Below are positions 8,272 through 17,574 of a stretch of 62,550 nucleotides of DNA, piece by piece. A model generated the notes under the pieces. That model was not told the origin of the DNA, ran no database searches, and saw nothing but the letters and a program-made list of their open reading frames with translations. Each line of letters begins with the position of its first letter. Position 1 is the first letter of the stretch. The DNA is from Actinomycetes bacterium (GTDB taxonomy: Bacteria > Actinomycetota > Acidimicrobiia > Acidimicrobiales > JAAEMS01): NCBI GenBank assembly GCA_024225275.1, contig JAAEMS010000042.1:1-62550 (forward strand), given 5' to 3'. The position numbers and the translations under genes were made by a program.

Positions 8272-9030
8272 TCAGTGCATGAGAGCTTTCGACGCACCCA
8301 GTACGACCCGGATGGCGTTCTGTTCGGCCGTCTCGATGGTGTTGGAATCGGGCGTCTCCTGCAGGTGGCGGTTCACCAGAACGCCGGCCACGCACCCTGC
8401 TCGCCAGCCGTTGGCCGAACACATCGCGAACAGGGTCGCTGACTCCATCTCGTAGTTGAGGACACCCAGTGCTTCCCACTCGGCGGCACTGCCCCGCCAC
8501 CGGGGAAGAACCCGACCCGACACGGTGTCGTAGCGCTCCTGTCCGGGGTAGAAGGTGTCGGAGCTGGCCGTGATCCCGACATGGGAGCGGATCCCCGACG
8601 CGGTGGCGGCGTCGACCAGGGCGCGGGTGCACTCGAAGTCGGAGGCTGCGGGGTACTCGGCCGGTGCGAAGTGATGGCTGGCGCCGTCGAGTCGAACGGC
8701 GGCCTGGCTCACGATGACATCGGTGACCCCGATGTTGGGCTGGATGGCCCCGGTGGTGCCCACCCGAAGGAAGGTCCGGACCCCCAGCTGGCCCAACTCC
8801 TCGACCGCGATCGAGGTGGACGGACCGCCGATGCCGGTGGAACAGACAATGATGGGGGTGCCGTCGATGCGGCCCAGCCAGCTGGTGAACTCACGGTTGC
8901 TCACCAGGTGCGAAGGATCATCGAGGTGTTCGGCAATCACTGCGGGCCGGGCAGGGTCGCCGGGTAGGACAGCGAGGGTTGCGTCGTCGAGCATGTCGGC
9001 CTCGAGGCCGAGGTGGAACGTTCCGGTCAT
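8272..9030 (-). CDS. udp: Uridine phosphorylase family nucleoside phosphorylase
   Basis: A 252-residue cytosolic enzyme of the PNP/UDP superfamily, which splits nucleosides with phosphate to give the base and ribose-1-phosphate. Landmarks are LPGDPARP (phosphate site), GIGGPSTSIAVEEL, RVGTTGAIQP, and the nucleoside-binding EMESATLF. This pattern is that of uridine phosphorylases rather than purine phosphorylases. The ATG at 9030 is preferred over an in-frame GTG at 9039 because TAGCGT lies seven bases before it. It is a separate unit from the downstream DUF77 gene (49-base gap with its own -10). Confidence 0.9.
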   Translation of the reverse strand: MTGTFHLGLEADMLDDATLAVLPGDPARPAVIAEHLDDPSHLVSNREFTSWLGRIDGTPIIVCSTGIGGPSTSIAVEELGQLGVRTFLRVGTTGAIQPNIGVTDVIVSQAAVRLDGASHHFAPAEYPAASDFECTRALVDAATASGIRSHVGITASSDTFYPGQERYDTVSGRVLPRWRGSAAEWEALGVLNYEMESATLFAMCSANGWRAGCVAGVLVNRHLQETPDSNTIETAEQNAIRVVLGASKALMH

Positions 9031-9037
9031 GGCCCCC

Positions 9038-9043
9038 ACGCTA
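9038..9043 (-). promoter_or_regulatory. -10 box (TAGCGT) for udp
   Basis: TAGCGT on the minus strand lies seven bases before the ATG at 9030 and sets that start. Confidence 0.55.
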
Positions 9044-9063
9044 GTGCTCGGTCTCTGGGCTGT

Positions 9064-12000
9064 TCAGCCGACAGCCATGTCCAGCAGTCTTTCGATCTCC
9101 ATTCGGTCCTGTAGGACCGCCTCGAGCGGCGTCACCACCTGCTGGGCCGCCACCGTGTTGACCGCGCGGCGGAGCTCGGCTCGGGTTCGGCGGCTCGCAC
9201 GGCGGGCCCCTACGCGGGCTGGGGCGCGGGCCAGCCCGGCCAGCAGGAGACCCAGGATCACCCCCCCCGAGCAGCAGGGCGGAGGGCACGGGGATGCAGC
9301 TGGCTCCGGGCGTATCGATGAGAAGGGGGTCGGTATCGAGTTGGAGGAAGCCGCCGAGGGCCGCGATCACGAACAGCCATATCGCGCCGCCGACGGCCGC
9401 CAGCCCGAGAACCCGCTGGAGCCAGGTCACCATCGACCACCAGCGGGGCCGGGCGCGGCTGGCGCGGGCGGCAGTCGCGGTCACCGAGGTGAGGGCCTGT
9501 TCGACGGTGGCCTGTTGGCCCTGGGCCGTTCGCCGCACCGCCACCGGCCACGGCGGGTCGAGCCCGGCGCCCATGGCTTCGCCCGTGTCGCGCAGGGTGG
9601 CGGCGATCTCGGCCGCGGAGGCTGGGGAGGCCCCGGCTCGGGGGAGGTCAGCCACCGGATGGCGTCCCCGACGCTTGAGCCACCCCAGCGGTGGCCAGCC
9701 CATTGCGTCGATGGCATCGCGGCGGTGTTGAGCGGCGGTCAGGCTGGCGGCGATCTCGACCCCTGCCGCCCGCCCGAGGCCGGCCACCAGCTCCTTGTGA
9801 TCGTGGGAGCTGAGCCCGTTGGCCGTGCCTCCACCCCGCATACCTCGGGCGGTTGAGATCAGGTCGGCGTTCACCCGGGCCACTGCGCCCTCCTTGGCCT
9901 CCACCTCCTTGTGCAGAAGCTCACTGATCGCGGCCACACCCCGGTCCTGGGTCACCGCGGTGCCCAGTACTCGAACGTCAGCAATGCCGTCCTGGCCGAT
10001 GAGGTGGGTGAGATCACCGACCACCCCGTCGACGGCGGCTGGCTCGACTGTGTCGATCTTGTTGAGCACGAAGCGCATCACGTTGGCGTGGCTGGCCAGT
10101 GGAGCCAGGTATCCGTGGTGGAGAGACTCGTCGGCCTATTTCTGGGGATCGATGACCCAGACGAGGAGGTCGACCAGCTCTACCAGGCGATCAACCTCGA
10201 CGCGGTGGGCGGTGGCCGTTGAGTCGAAGTCGGGCAGATCCAGGAGCACCAACCCGTCCAACCCGGAGTCACCAGCCGGCAGATGGTGGCGGTGGGTCAC
10301 ACCCAACCAGTTGAGCAGGGACTCGGCGCCATCCCCCCAGACACACCCATGCACGGCTCCGGTGGTGGGGCGACGGACTCCGGTGGTTGAGATGTCGGCG
10401 CCGCACAAGGCGTTGAACAGGGAAGACTTACCCGCCCCGGTGGGTCCGGCCAGCGCGACGACGGTGGCCAGGAGGGTCTCGAACCGGTTCCGCTCCTCCT
10501 CGAACACTCCGGCCAGTCGGAGCTGCAGATCCTCGCGGGCGGTGCGGGCCAGAGTGCGCACCGACTGCTCGCCGAACACCGCGGTGAGGACCGTCTGGCT
10601 GACCGCCGCCGTGCCCGCGGCCACACCGGCCTCGCCACCACTCAGACCGCCGGTCTGGGAGAACACGGCCACCATCAGGGCCAGGCCCACTCCGTTGATG
10701 CCCAGGGAGAGGGTGCGGGCCACGGCGAGACGGTTGCCGGCCTGGTCACGCACGAGCTCGAGGATTCGGGTCTCCCACTCGCGGATCTCCCCCATGGTGC
10801 GGGTCGTGAGCTGATCCGATGCCCGGTCGATACCGCGGGCCGAGGTCGCCAAGACCTGATCACCCCCGGGCAGGGACTCCCACCCTTCCACCGTCTCGAG
10901 CGCGGCCTGATCGGCGGCCTGGCGGATGAGCACTTCGAGGTTCGATTCGAGCTGGCCCTGGGCGGCGTCGGTGGGTGCCGCCGCCCCGGTGAACACCGAC
11001 CAAATGCGATCGCGGATCCGGCCCACCCCCCGCTGGAGGCCATCCATCAACTGGCTGGTGCCCACGTGTTCGCGCCAGCGCTCGAGCACCTCGCCCCTCA
11101 ACAGGGTGCCCTTGTCGAGCTCGGCATCGATGGCACTCAGGGCGGCGTCGTAGTGATGGCGGCTGAGTGCCCGCAACGCCTCGGCGCCGGACGCCTGGGT
11201 CTGCATCGCGGCCCCGACCCGTCCAACGCGGCCAGGGATGGACCTGATCGCCCCATCGACTGTTGAGCGGACGAGGTTCTGGCGCGACTCGGCGTCGGTG
11301 ACCAGACCTCGTAGCCAGCCGTCTATCTCGGCGATCGTCTCCGGAGGCAGGCGGCTGTCGACCGACTCCCCTTCGGTGATGGCGAACAGGCGGGCATCAC
11401 CCAGCCCGTTGGCGGTGAGCATCTCCTGGAGGTGGGTGACGACCTCGCCGGTGGCTCCCGGCGGAATGCGGTTGACCACTACTCCCAGCGCGATGGCCCG
11501 CTCCCGGGCCCGGGCCAGGTAGTCCCACGGCACCGCGTCGGCATAGCGGGCCGCGGTGGTCACGAACAGCCACAGGTCGGCGGCCCCCAGGAGCTGGGTG
11601 GCGAGATCATGGTTGGCCACCTCGATCGAGTCGATGTCGGGCGCATCCAGGACGCCGAGACCCGGCGGGATCCGCGGCGAAGCCACCAGATCGAGCCCAC
11701 CGGTAGCCGGTCGTGCCCGAAAACTGCGGGCCAACTGGGCAAGGAGGCCGTCGCCGACGAACCACTCCTGGTCCTCGGGGTGGGTGACCAGGACCGGCAC
11801 CCGGGTGGTGGGGCGTAGGACTCCAGCCGTCGATACGTCGGCACCGGCGATCGAATTGGTCAGGGTCGACTTCCCCGCTCCCGTCGAGCCGCCGATGACG
11901 GCCAGGAGGGGGGCGTCCAACTGGCGGAGACGGAGGAGCAGGTAGTCGTTGATCTGGGCGATCAGTTCATCGCGGGTCCGCCGGGCATCGTCGGCGTCGC

Positions 12001-12073
12001 CGAGATCAAGGGGCAGCTCGGCCCCGACCAGACTGTGGTGCAGCTCTTCGAGCGCGGCGACCCTCTCTGACAT
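9064..12073 (-). pseudogene. Fused, interrupted double dynamin-like GTPase
   Basis: From an ATG at 12073 the frame encodes a dynamin-like GTPase (P-loop GGSTGAGKST, then DAPDID, helical domain, membrane-associated hairpin). About residue 535 it passes directly into a second GTPase (P-loop AGPTGAGKSS, DLPDFD), without the N-terminal helices such a protein normally has. Two lesions follow. An in-frame TAG (10138-10136) stands where Tyr is expected after WVIDPQK, and the same frame continues with ADESLHHGYLAPL. A run of eight C (9261-9268) shifts the frame; with seven it would restore the usual C-terminus (VILGLLLAGLARAP to DMAVG). Normal relatives are two adjacent genes. Deletion plus decay, or assembly error, are both possible. 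Confidence 0.75.
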
Positions 12074-12080
12074 CCTCCGG

Positions 12081-12086
12081 AGGCTA
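12081..12086 (-). promoter_or_regulatory. -10 box (TAGCCT) for the GTPase locus
   Basis: TAGCCT on the minus strand lies seven bases before the ATG at 12073. The seven bases also read CCGGAGG, a Shine-Dalgarno-like string too close to the ATG to work normally. Confidence 0.5.
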
Positions 12087-12179
12087 GGCCACGGCCGCCC
12101 CGGTTCCTGACGCAGACAAGCCCGGCCGTGACGGTGAATCAGGTCGCCACCGGGCCGCCAAGGGTCGGATGGCGATCGA

Positions 12180-12932
12180 TCAAGCTGAGTGGCCGCCACC
12201 TCGGAGGAAGAGCCACAGCCCCAGCCAGAGCTCGGCGATGACCGCCGGCACCACGACGATGGTTGTGAACAGCCCTTCGTAGTCGGCGTAGTTGCCGAGC
12301 AGGGCGTGGGCTCCGGTATCGACCAGGTAGGCGACTCCTGCGATGACCAGCAGCCTCCCCAGCCACCCCAGGGCTCGCGAGGTCTGTGCGGCCTGCACTA
12401 CGAGCACGCCCAGCAGGGCCAGATGGACTCCGAAGGCGGCCAGCCCGATCAGCCAGGCCGAGTTGAAGGTCTCGAGGGCCACCAGGGCCTGGGCCTCCAC
12501 CGGGCCGGACCCGAGGGCCGACAGGAAGTCGGCTCCGCTGAGGAGCTGGAGGGCTTGGAAGAAGAAGAGGGTGGCAACGCCCAACAGCACGGTGTAGGTG
12601 AGCCGGAACCAGGCCGACAGTCGTGACAAGTCGCGATTGGTGTCGCGAAAGACGATGTGCAGGGCCCAGGCCACCACCACATCGAGCAGGAAGATCATGA
12701 GGAAGCTGACCAGGCCGAGGCGGAACAGGCCTTCGGACTCGGCGATGTTGGCGGCGGTGGCTGCCGCGTCGTCGGCCACCACCAGGCCCTCACGGACGAA
12801 GAAGTTGGCGAAGATGGCCAACCCGAAAAGGACGAAGTACGACAGGCCGGCCAGCCGCGCCGCCTGGCGTGGGGTTGGGTCAGCGGGAGCAGGGGGCGCG
12901 ACCAGCGCCGGAGGGGTGAAGGCGGTGGTCAT
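12180..12932 (-). CDS. DUF4386 integral membrane protein
   Basis: A 250-residue protein with about six hydrophobic helices and the DUF4386 pattern ARLAGLSYFVLFGLAIFANF near the N-terminus. The short proline/alanine-rich tail before it is cytoplasmic. No function is known for the family; genes of this type are often found next to regulators and oxidoreductases. The ATG overlaps the stop of the dehydrogenase gene (ATGA), so translation is coupled and both lie under the TetR operators at 14.0 kb. Confidence 0.85.
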   Translation of the reverse strand: MTTAFTPPALVAPPAPADPTPRQAARLAGLSYFVLFGLAIFANFFVREGLVVADDAAATAANIAESEGLFRLGLVSFLMIFLLDVVVAWALHIVFRDTNRDLSRLSAWFRLTYTVLLGVATLFFFQALQLLSGADFLSALGSGPVEAQALVALETFNSAWLIGLAAFGVHLALLGVLVVQAAQTSRALGWLGRLLVIAGVAYLVDTGAHALLGNYADYEGLFTTIVVVPAVIAELWLGLWLFLRGGGHSA

Positions 12933-13972
12933 CGGGCGTCCTGGTCGCGAACGGTGATGACTGACTTGGCCCGGGACTGACCCTGGTCCATGAGGCGGAG
13001 GGCCTCGGGGGCCTGGGCCAGGGTGAAGCGCCGCCCGATGGAGGGAGTGACCGCCCCGGAGCTGATGTGCTCGGCGAGCTGATCCATGAACGAGTGGTGC
13101 TCCTTGCTGATCACCATGGTGAGGCGCTGACTCACGAACGGTGACACCAGGACGGCACGGATCTGGCGACCGATGCCACCGGTGAGCCGGTCGCCACCCT
13201 CGCCGCCGACTATCACCAGGGTTCCTCTCGGGGTGAGGGCCCGTCGAAGCCGGGCGACACGAGTCCGCCCACCGATGTCGATGATCAGGTCGTGGGGGTC
13301 GCCCTGGGTGAGGTCGTCGCGGGTGTGGTCGAGTACATGGTCGGCCCCCAGCGATTGGACGAGGTCGAGGTTGGACGGTCCGGCGACACCCGTGACCTCG
13401 GCGCCCAGAGCCTTGGCCAACTGAACGGCAAAGGAGCCGACCCCGCCAGACGCGCCGACGATCAGCACCCGTTGGCCCACTTCGAGCCGGCCCACTTCGA
13501 CCAGCGCCTGCAGGGCGGTGATGCCCGAGACGGCGGCCACACCCGCTTGTTCGAAGGAGATGGCACCGGGCTTGGGGGCCAGCTTGTCCTCGGAGGCGGT
13601 GGCGTACTCGGCCAGCGACCCGCTGGCAATGCCGAAGACCTCGTCGCCCACGGTGAACCGGGTGACCTCATCACCAACGGCGACGACCCGGCCGGCCACG
13701 TCGAGCCCGGGGATGGGCTGCTTGGGCCGGGTCAATCCGAAACCGGCGATTCGCACCAGGTAGGGGAGCCCGGTCATGAGGTGCCAGGTACCCCGATCCA
13801 CCCCGGCGGCATGGACCTCGACGAGGACCTCGGTGGATTCGAGGGCGGGTCGGGAGACCCGGCGGAACTCGAGGACATCGGCGGATCCGTAGCGGTCCTG
13901 GACGATGGCCTTCATGGTGCCGGCACCGGGCGTTTCGGGGGCCGGGTCGGCGGCTTCTTCTAGATCGTGCAT
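12929..13972 (-). CDS. Zinc-free MDR-family NAD(P)-dependent alcohol dehydrogenase
   Basis: A 347-residue medium-chain dehydrogenase of the quinone-oxidoreductase/RTN4IP1-like branch. After the GroES-like domain (MKAIVQDRYGSADVLEF pattern) comes the Rossmann domain with LIVGASGGVGSFAVQLAKALGA. The Cys/Glu zinc ligands of classical alcohol dehydrogenases are absent, as usual in this branch. It probably reduces a quinone or enone with NADPH; the substrate is unknown. The ATG at 13972 is used; the ATG at 13914 (MKAIV) is also possible and gives the more standard N-terminus. It is divergent from the TetR gene and likely controlled by it. Confidence 0.85.
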   Translation of the reverse strand: MHDLEEAADPAPETPGAGTMKAIVQDRYGSADVLEFRRVSRPALESTEVLVEVHAAGVDRGTWHLMTGLPYLVRIAGFGLTRPKQPIPGLDVAGRVVAVGDEVTRFTVGDEVFGIASGSLAEYATASEDKLAPKPGAISFEQAGVAAVSGITALQALVEVGRLEVGQRVLIVGASGGVGSFAVQLAKALGAEVTGVAGPSNLDLVQSLGADHVLDHTRDDLTQGDPHDLIIDIGGRTRVARLRRALTPRGTLVIVGGEGGDRLTGGIGRQIRAVLVSPFVSQRLTMVISKEHHSFMDQLAEHISSGAVTPSIGRRFTLAQAPEALRLMDQGQSRAKSVITVRDQDAR

Positions 13973-14002
13973 CGCTTGGTCTCTCTCTTGACAATCGTGA
14001 TC

Positions 14003-14048
14003 CGTACTAAGTACGAGCCTTTGTGCTACCATATTCGTACTAAGTACG
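14003..14048. promoter_or_regulatory. Tandem TetR operators (two identical 13-bp palindromes)
   Basis: CGTACTAAGTACG, a perfect 6-1-6 palindrome, occurs at 14003-14015 and again at 14036-14048. The centres are 33 bases apart, close to three helical turns, so dimers could bind the same DNA face. The pair fills the gap between the divergent dehydrogenase and TetR genes. A TTGACA lies next to it at 13988-13993. Confidence 0.8.
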
Positions 14049-14071
14049 TTCGGTCAAGGAGGAGTTCGCCG

Positions 14072-14716
14072 ATGGCCCCCACCCTCAGCCCAGAACTGGT
14101 CCTCGAAGGGGCGTTGACCCTGGCCGACGAGATCGGGATCGAGGCCTTCACCATCCGGAAGCTGGCCGCCACGATCGACGCCAAACCAATGTCGATCTAC
14201 CACCACCTCCCGAGCAAGGAAGCCATCATCGACGGCATGGTCGACCTGGTCTTCGCCGAGATCGAACTCCCTCCCGACGATACCGACTGGAAGACGGCCA
14301 TGGGGGTGCGAGCCCGGTCGGCCCGGGCGGTCCTGGCCCGCCACCAGTGGGCCGCTCCCCTCATGGAGTCGCGCACCAACCCCGGGCCCGCCACCCTCGG
14401 CCATCACGACGCCGTTCTGGGTTGCCTGCGCCGGGGCGGCCTGTCAGTCGAGATGACTGCTCATGCCTACGCCGTCATCGACGCCTTCATCTACGGATTC
14501 GCCCTCCAGGAGGCCTCCCTACCCGCCACCAGCGGCGACGAGATGGCCGAGCTGGTCGACACCGTCGCCGCGGGGGCACCGATGGAGAACTACCCCCACA
14601 TGATGGAGCTGGTGGCCCAGCACGTGATGAAGCCGGGCTATGACTTCGGCAAAGAGTTCGACTTCGGTCTCGACCTGATCCTGAATGGCCTGGAGGCCGC
14701 CGCCCTCGATCGTTGA
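14072..14716 (+). CDS. TetR-family repressor with TetR_C-type ligand domain
   Basis: A 214-residue regulator. The N-terminal helix-turn-helix (ALTLADEIGIEAFTIRKLAATIDAKPMSIYHHLPSKEA in pattern) is typical, and the C-terminal domain resembles the TetR_C group that binds small lipophilic molecules. The ATG at 14072 has AAGGAGG at 14056-14062. It probably represses itself and the divergent dehydrogenase-DUF4386 operon through the two palindromes just upstream. The inducer is unknown but may be a substrate of the dehydrogenase. Confidence 0.9.
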   Translation: MAPTLSPELVLEGALTLADEIGIEAFTIRKLAATIDAKPMSIYHHLPSKEAIIDGMVDLVFAEIELPPDDTDWKTAMGVRARSARAVLARHQWAAPLMESRTNPGPATLGHHDAVLGCLRRGGLSVEMTAHAYAVIDAFIYGFALQEASLPATSGDEMAELVDTVAAGAPMENYPHMMELVAQHVMKPGYDFGKEFDFGLDLILNGLEAAALDR

Positions 14717-14824
14717 CCGGGCTGTCGCGGGCTGGGGAACATGGGTGGTCCTCGTCAACCAGCTTGCCGATCAGGTGGGACCGGCTTCCCTGTCACCGAG
14801 TGGGCCCACGAGACCGGCGGCCGG

Positions 14825-15616
14825 TCACTCCACTTCGGGTTGCATCAGCGAGAAGGCGCCACCCTGGGGATCGTGGATGGCAGCCATGGTTCCCACTCCC
14901 GGCACGGACATGGGGCCGTTGGCCAGGGTGCCGCCGGCCTCGGTGATGGTCTTGATGGTGGCCTCGATGTCTTCCACCGAGAAGTAGGTCATCCAATGGT
15001 TGGGGACCTGCTCGGGCATATCGGGCGGCATGGCCATGAGCCCACCGAGCACGCCGCTCTCACCGCCGGCGATCAGGTTGTAGATGCCGCCCGGTCCCAT
15101 GTCCATCTCGTCGTACTGCCAACCGAAGACCCTGGAGTAGAAGGCCTTGGCTGTGTCGATGTCGCGACTCATGAGCTCGTTCCACGAGAGGGTGTTGGGA
15201 ACGTTGCCGATCTCGACGCCGATGTGATCGCCCGGCTTCCACACCGAGAACGCCGCCCCGGTGGGATCGGCGTAGATGGCCATCTCGCCGGCGGTCATGA
15301 CCTGCATGGCCGGCATCATCACCGCGCCACCGGCCGCGGTGACCGCGTCGGTGGTGGCGGCCACGTCGGCCACCGCGATGAAGGTGTTCCAGATCGCCGG
15401 CATCTCACCCATGTCGGGGGGCTGGCCGCCGAGTCCGGCGGCACTCTTGCCGTTGAGGCTGAACATGACGTAGGCGCGATCGCCGTCGTCGTCGAACTGG
15501 TCGTCGGCCTGCCAGCCGAACACTGATTGGTAGAAGGCCTTCGACCCGTCGATGTCGGGACTCATGAGATCGACCCAGGACGGTGTGCCGGGGGCGTGGG
15601 ACGTGAATTCGGCCAT
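14825..15616 (-). CDS. Two-domain VOC (glyoxalase/bleomycin resistance-type) protein
   Basis: A 263-residue protein made of two similar VOC domains, each opening with the same kind of motif (WVDLMSPDIDGSKAFYQSVFGWQ and WNELMSRDIDTAKAFYSRVFGWQ) and ending with DPTGAAFSVW or DPQGGAFSLM. The architecture matches actinobacterial hydroxylase-like or CFP30-type VOC proteins, most without known reaction. The ATG has GGAGGTC just upstream, and a TAGGCT about 36 bases upstream may be its -10, so it is a leadered monocistronic gene. Confidence 0.88.
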   Translation of the reverse strand: MAEFTSHAPGTPSWVDLMSPDIDGSKAFYQSVFGWQADDQFDDDGDRAYVMFSLNGKSAAGLGGQPPDMGEMPAIWNTFIAVADVAATTDAVTAAGGAVMMPAMQVMTAGEMAIYADPTGAAFSVWKPGDHIGVEIGNVPNTLSWNELMSRDIDTAKAFYSRVFGWQYDEMDMGPGGIYNLIAGGESGVLGGLMAMPPDMPEQVPNHWMTYFSVEDIEATIKTITEAGGTLANGPMSVPGVGTMAAIHDPQGGAFSLMQPEVE

Positions 15617-15690
15617 GACTGACCTCCATGATTGGTGTTGGTGCGCGAGCCTAGAGTGGGGATGTGACAGCCGGGTGATCGGGGGCTGGG

Positions 15691-15696
15691 TAAGGT
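15691..15696 (+). promoter_or_regulatory. -10 box (TAAGGT) for YwiC-like gene
   Basis: TAAGGT lies six bases before the GTG at 15703, consistent with leaderless transcription and with that start. Confidence 0.45.
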
Positions 15697-15702
15697 CGCA
15701 GG

Positions 15703-16518
15703 GTGGGCCCCGAAGGAGTTGGTGAGAGCGAAGTAGCCCGACCCCAATCAGTGCTACGCAGTGTCGCCATGCCCACTGAACACGGGGGCTGGAGTCTCAC
15801 CCTCGAGCCGGTTGTGTTGGGTCTGCTGGTGGCGCCGTCGTGGGCCGGGCTCGCCGTCGGGGTGGCCGCCCTCCTGGGGTTCCTGGCCCGCACCCCGCTG
15901 AAGCTGGTACTGGTCGACCGCTTCCGTGACCGTTGGCTCGACCGCACCGGGTTGGCGGCTCGGGTCGCCGCGGTGGAGCTGGCCATCATCGTGGCCCTGG
16001 CCGTCGCCGCGGTGATCCTCGGGGAGAGCGGTTTCTGGTGGCCGCTGGTGGTGGCCGGCCCCCTCATCGCCGTTGAGCTCTGGTTCGACATGAAGAGCCG
16101 GGGCCGGCGCCTCATTCCCGAGCTGTGTGGAACAGTGGGGATCAGCTCGATGGCGGCCGTGATCGTCCTGGCTGATGGCAAGGAGACCTCGCTGGCCCTC
16201 GGTCTCTGGGCTGTGATCGCGGCCCGCGCCGCAGCCGCCATCCCCCACGTACGAACCCAGCTCTTCCGGGCTCGGGGCCGACCCTTCAAGCTGTGGCACA
16301 GCGATCTGGCTCAGGTACTGGCCGTGGCCGCGGCCGCGGTGGCGTGGGTACCCGATGCCATCCCGTTCGCCCCGGTTGGGGCTCTGGCCGTGGTCGGGCT
16401 GTTCAATGTTGTGGCGGTACGGCGACCTCCTCGCCCGCCCAAGGTGCTCGGGATCCAGCAGATTGCCTTCGGCGTCGGGGTCGTGGTGGTGACCGCCGTC
16501 GCGGTCTGGGCGGTCTGA
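15703..16518 (+). CDS. YwiC-like family membrane protein
   Basis: A 271-residue membrane protein. The family signature PTEHGGWSLTLEPVVLGLLVAPS is at about residues 24-46, followed by some seven to eight hydrophobic helices; a conserved basic loop (KLVLVDRFRDRW) follows the second. YwiC-like proteins have a UbiA-like look but no proven activity. The GTG at 15703 is supported by a TAAGGT box. It is convergent with the damaged aminotransferase gene, whose 3' end seems to be cut off where this gene ends. Confidence 0.8.
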   Translation: MGPEGVGESEVARPQSVLRSVAMPTEHGGWSLTLEPVVLGLLVAPSWAGLAVGVAALLGFLARTPLKLVLVDRFRDRWLDRTGLAARVAAVELAIIVALAVAAVILGESGFWWPLVVAGPLIAVELWFDMKSRGRRLIPELCGTVGISSMAAVIVLADGKETSLALGLWAVIAARAAAAIPHVRTQLFRARGRPFKLWHSDLAQVLAVAAAAVAWVPDAIPFAPVGALAVVGLFNVVAVRRPPRPPKVLGIQQIAFGVGVVVVTAVAVWAV

Positions 16519-16529
16519 CACGCTCACGG

Positions 16530-17506
16530 GCCGCTCGGCCGCCGAGAAGATGGAACCCAGCTCTTCCCGCAGCCGATCGCCGCGAGCGTTGACCGTGTCC
16601 AGCACATCGGTGTCGAGGCCATGGCGCAGGGTGGCGATGGCGGCGGCCATGCTCACGACATTGTTGTTGAACGTGCCCGCCTGGGTCAGTGCCCCACCGG
16701 CCAACGGATCGAAGTGGGCCATGAGATGATGCCGGCCGTCGAAGGCCCCGAAGGTCATGCCTCCACCCAGGTACCTGCCCAATGTCGTCATGTCGGGGAG
16801 GACCCCGAAGCGCTGCTGGGCCCCGCCCGCCGGCACCCACCGGAACCCTGTACGGCCTCGATGACCACACCTCCCAGATCGGTGTCGGAGAACAACCCAT
16901 CGAGACCGGCCTCGTCGTCGAACGGTGCCACGATGAACCGGTGGGGGACGTTGAGGGGGTGGTGGTGCTCGGCGTCGAGGTCGCCGAATCCCAGTACGCC
17001 GCCGTGGTAGGCGTGGTCGAAGACGCCAACCCCGGTCCGGCCGGTGTGGTGTAGGGCGGTGCCGATGGCCATGAGGTTGGCTTCGGTACCCGAGTTCGTG
17101 AACCGGACCTGTTCGATCGAGGCGAACCGCTCGCACACCAGCTCAGCCAGCTCGATCTCGCGGTTGTGGGTTGCACCCACGGCCCAGCCCTGGTCGAGGG
17201 CTTCGATGATTGCGTCGCGCACCAGACCGGGGGAGTGGCCCGGCAGGCCGGCGGTGTAGTTGCCACAGAAGTCGACATAGGAATGACCGTCGACGTCGAT
17301 CAGGGTGGCATCAGCCGCCGAGGTCACTCGAAATGGGAACGGATCGAAGTGCAGGACCGACCGGGTGTTGCCCCCGGGCATGACCACCCGGGCCCGGTCG
17401 TTGGCCGTGGCGCTGCCCCGGTGTTGGGCCACATAGCTGGCCCGGGCCGCAGTACCGCGGCGTCCAGATCGGCGGCCGATGGTGGGGATGGGGTCGGCTC
17501 GGTCAT
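16530..17506 (-). pseudogene. Degraded class III (GSA-like) PLP aminotransferase
   Basis: Starting at the ATG at 17506 the sequence matches glutamate-1-semialdehyde-like aminotransferases (VMPGGNTRSVLHFDPFPF, FTNSGTEANLMA, TTLGRYLGGGMTFGAF) but in three frames. A single-base loss near 17449 (two G where three are needed) breaks the N-terminus. Between VQGSGGC (about 16845) and GGAQQRFGVLPD the segment with the cofactor-binding Asp is missing. The PLP lysine is replaced by Arg (codon at 16776-16774), and the C-terminal third is absent from about 16530 on. The protein cannot be functional as written. Loss of the lysine suggests real decay rather than only assembly gaps. Confidence 0.75.
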
Positions 17507-17561
17507 GGTTCCCCCTCTGGGTCTCGCGGCCGACACTAGCGGCGGGCTCCCTGCCGCCGCG

Positions 17562-17567
17562 TAGGGT
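17562..17567 (+). promoter_or_regulatory. -10 box (TAGGGT) for the MFS remnant
   Basis: TAGGGT lies seven bases before the GTG at 17575. The promoter is intact although the gene behind it is broken. Confidence 0.5.
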
Positions 17568-17574
17568 GCCGACC

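Noticed and set aside
14814..14827. ACCGGCGGCCGGT palindrome between the tetR and VOC genes as a terminator
   Set aside because: The loop would be one base only and no T run follows; it also overlaps the VOC stop codon.
15754..16518. Minus-strand frame continuing from the aminotransferase remnant across the YwiC-like gene
   Set aside because: Its translation is rich in R, G and H and unrelated to aminotransferases; the plus strand has a clear membrane protein with family signature.
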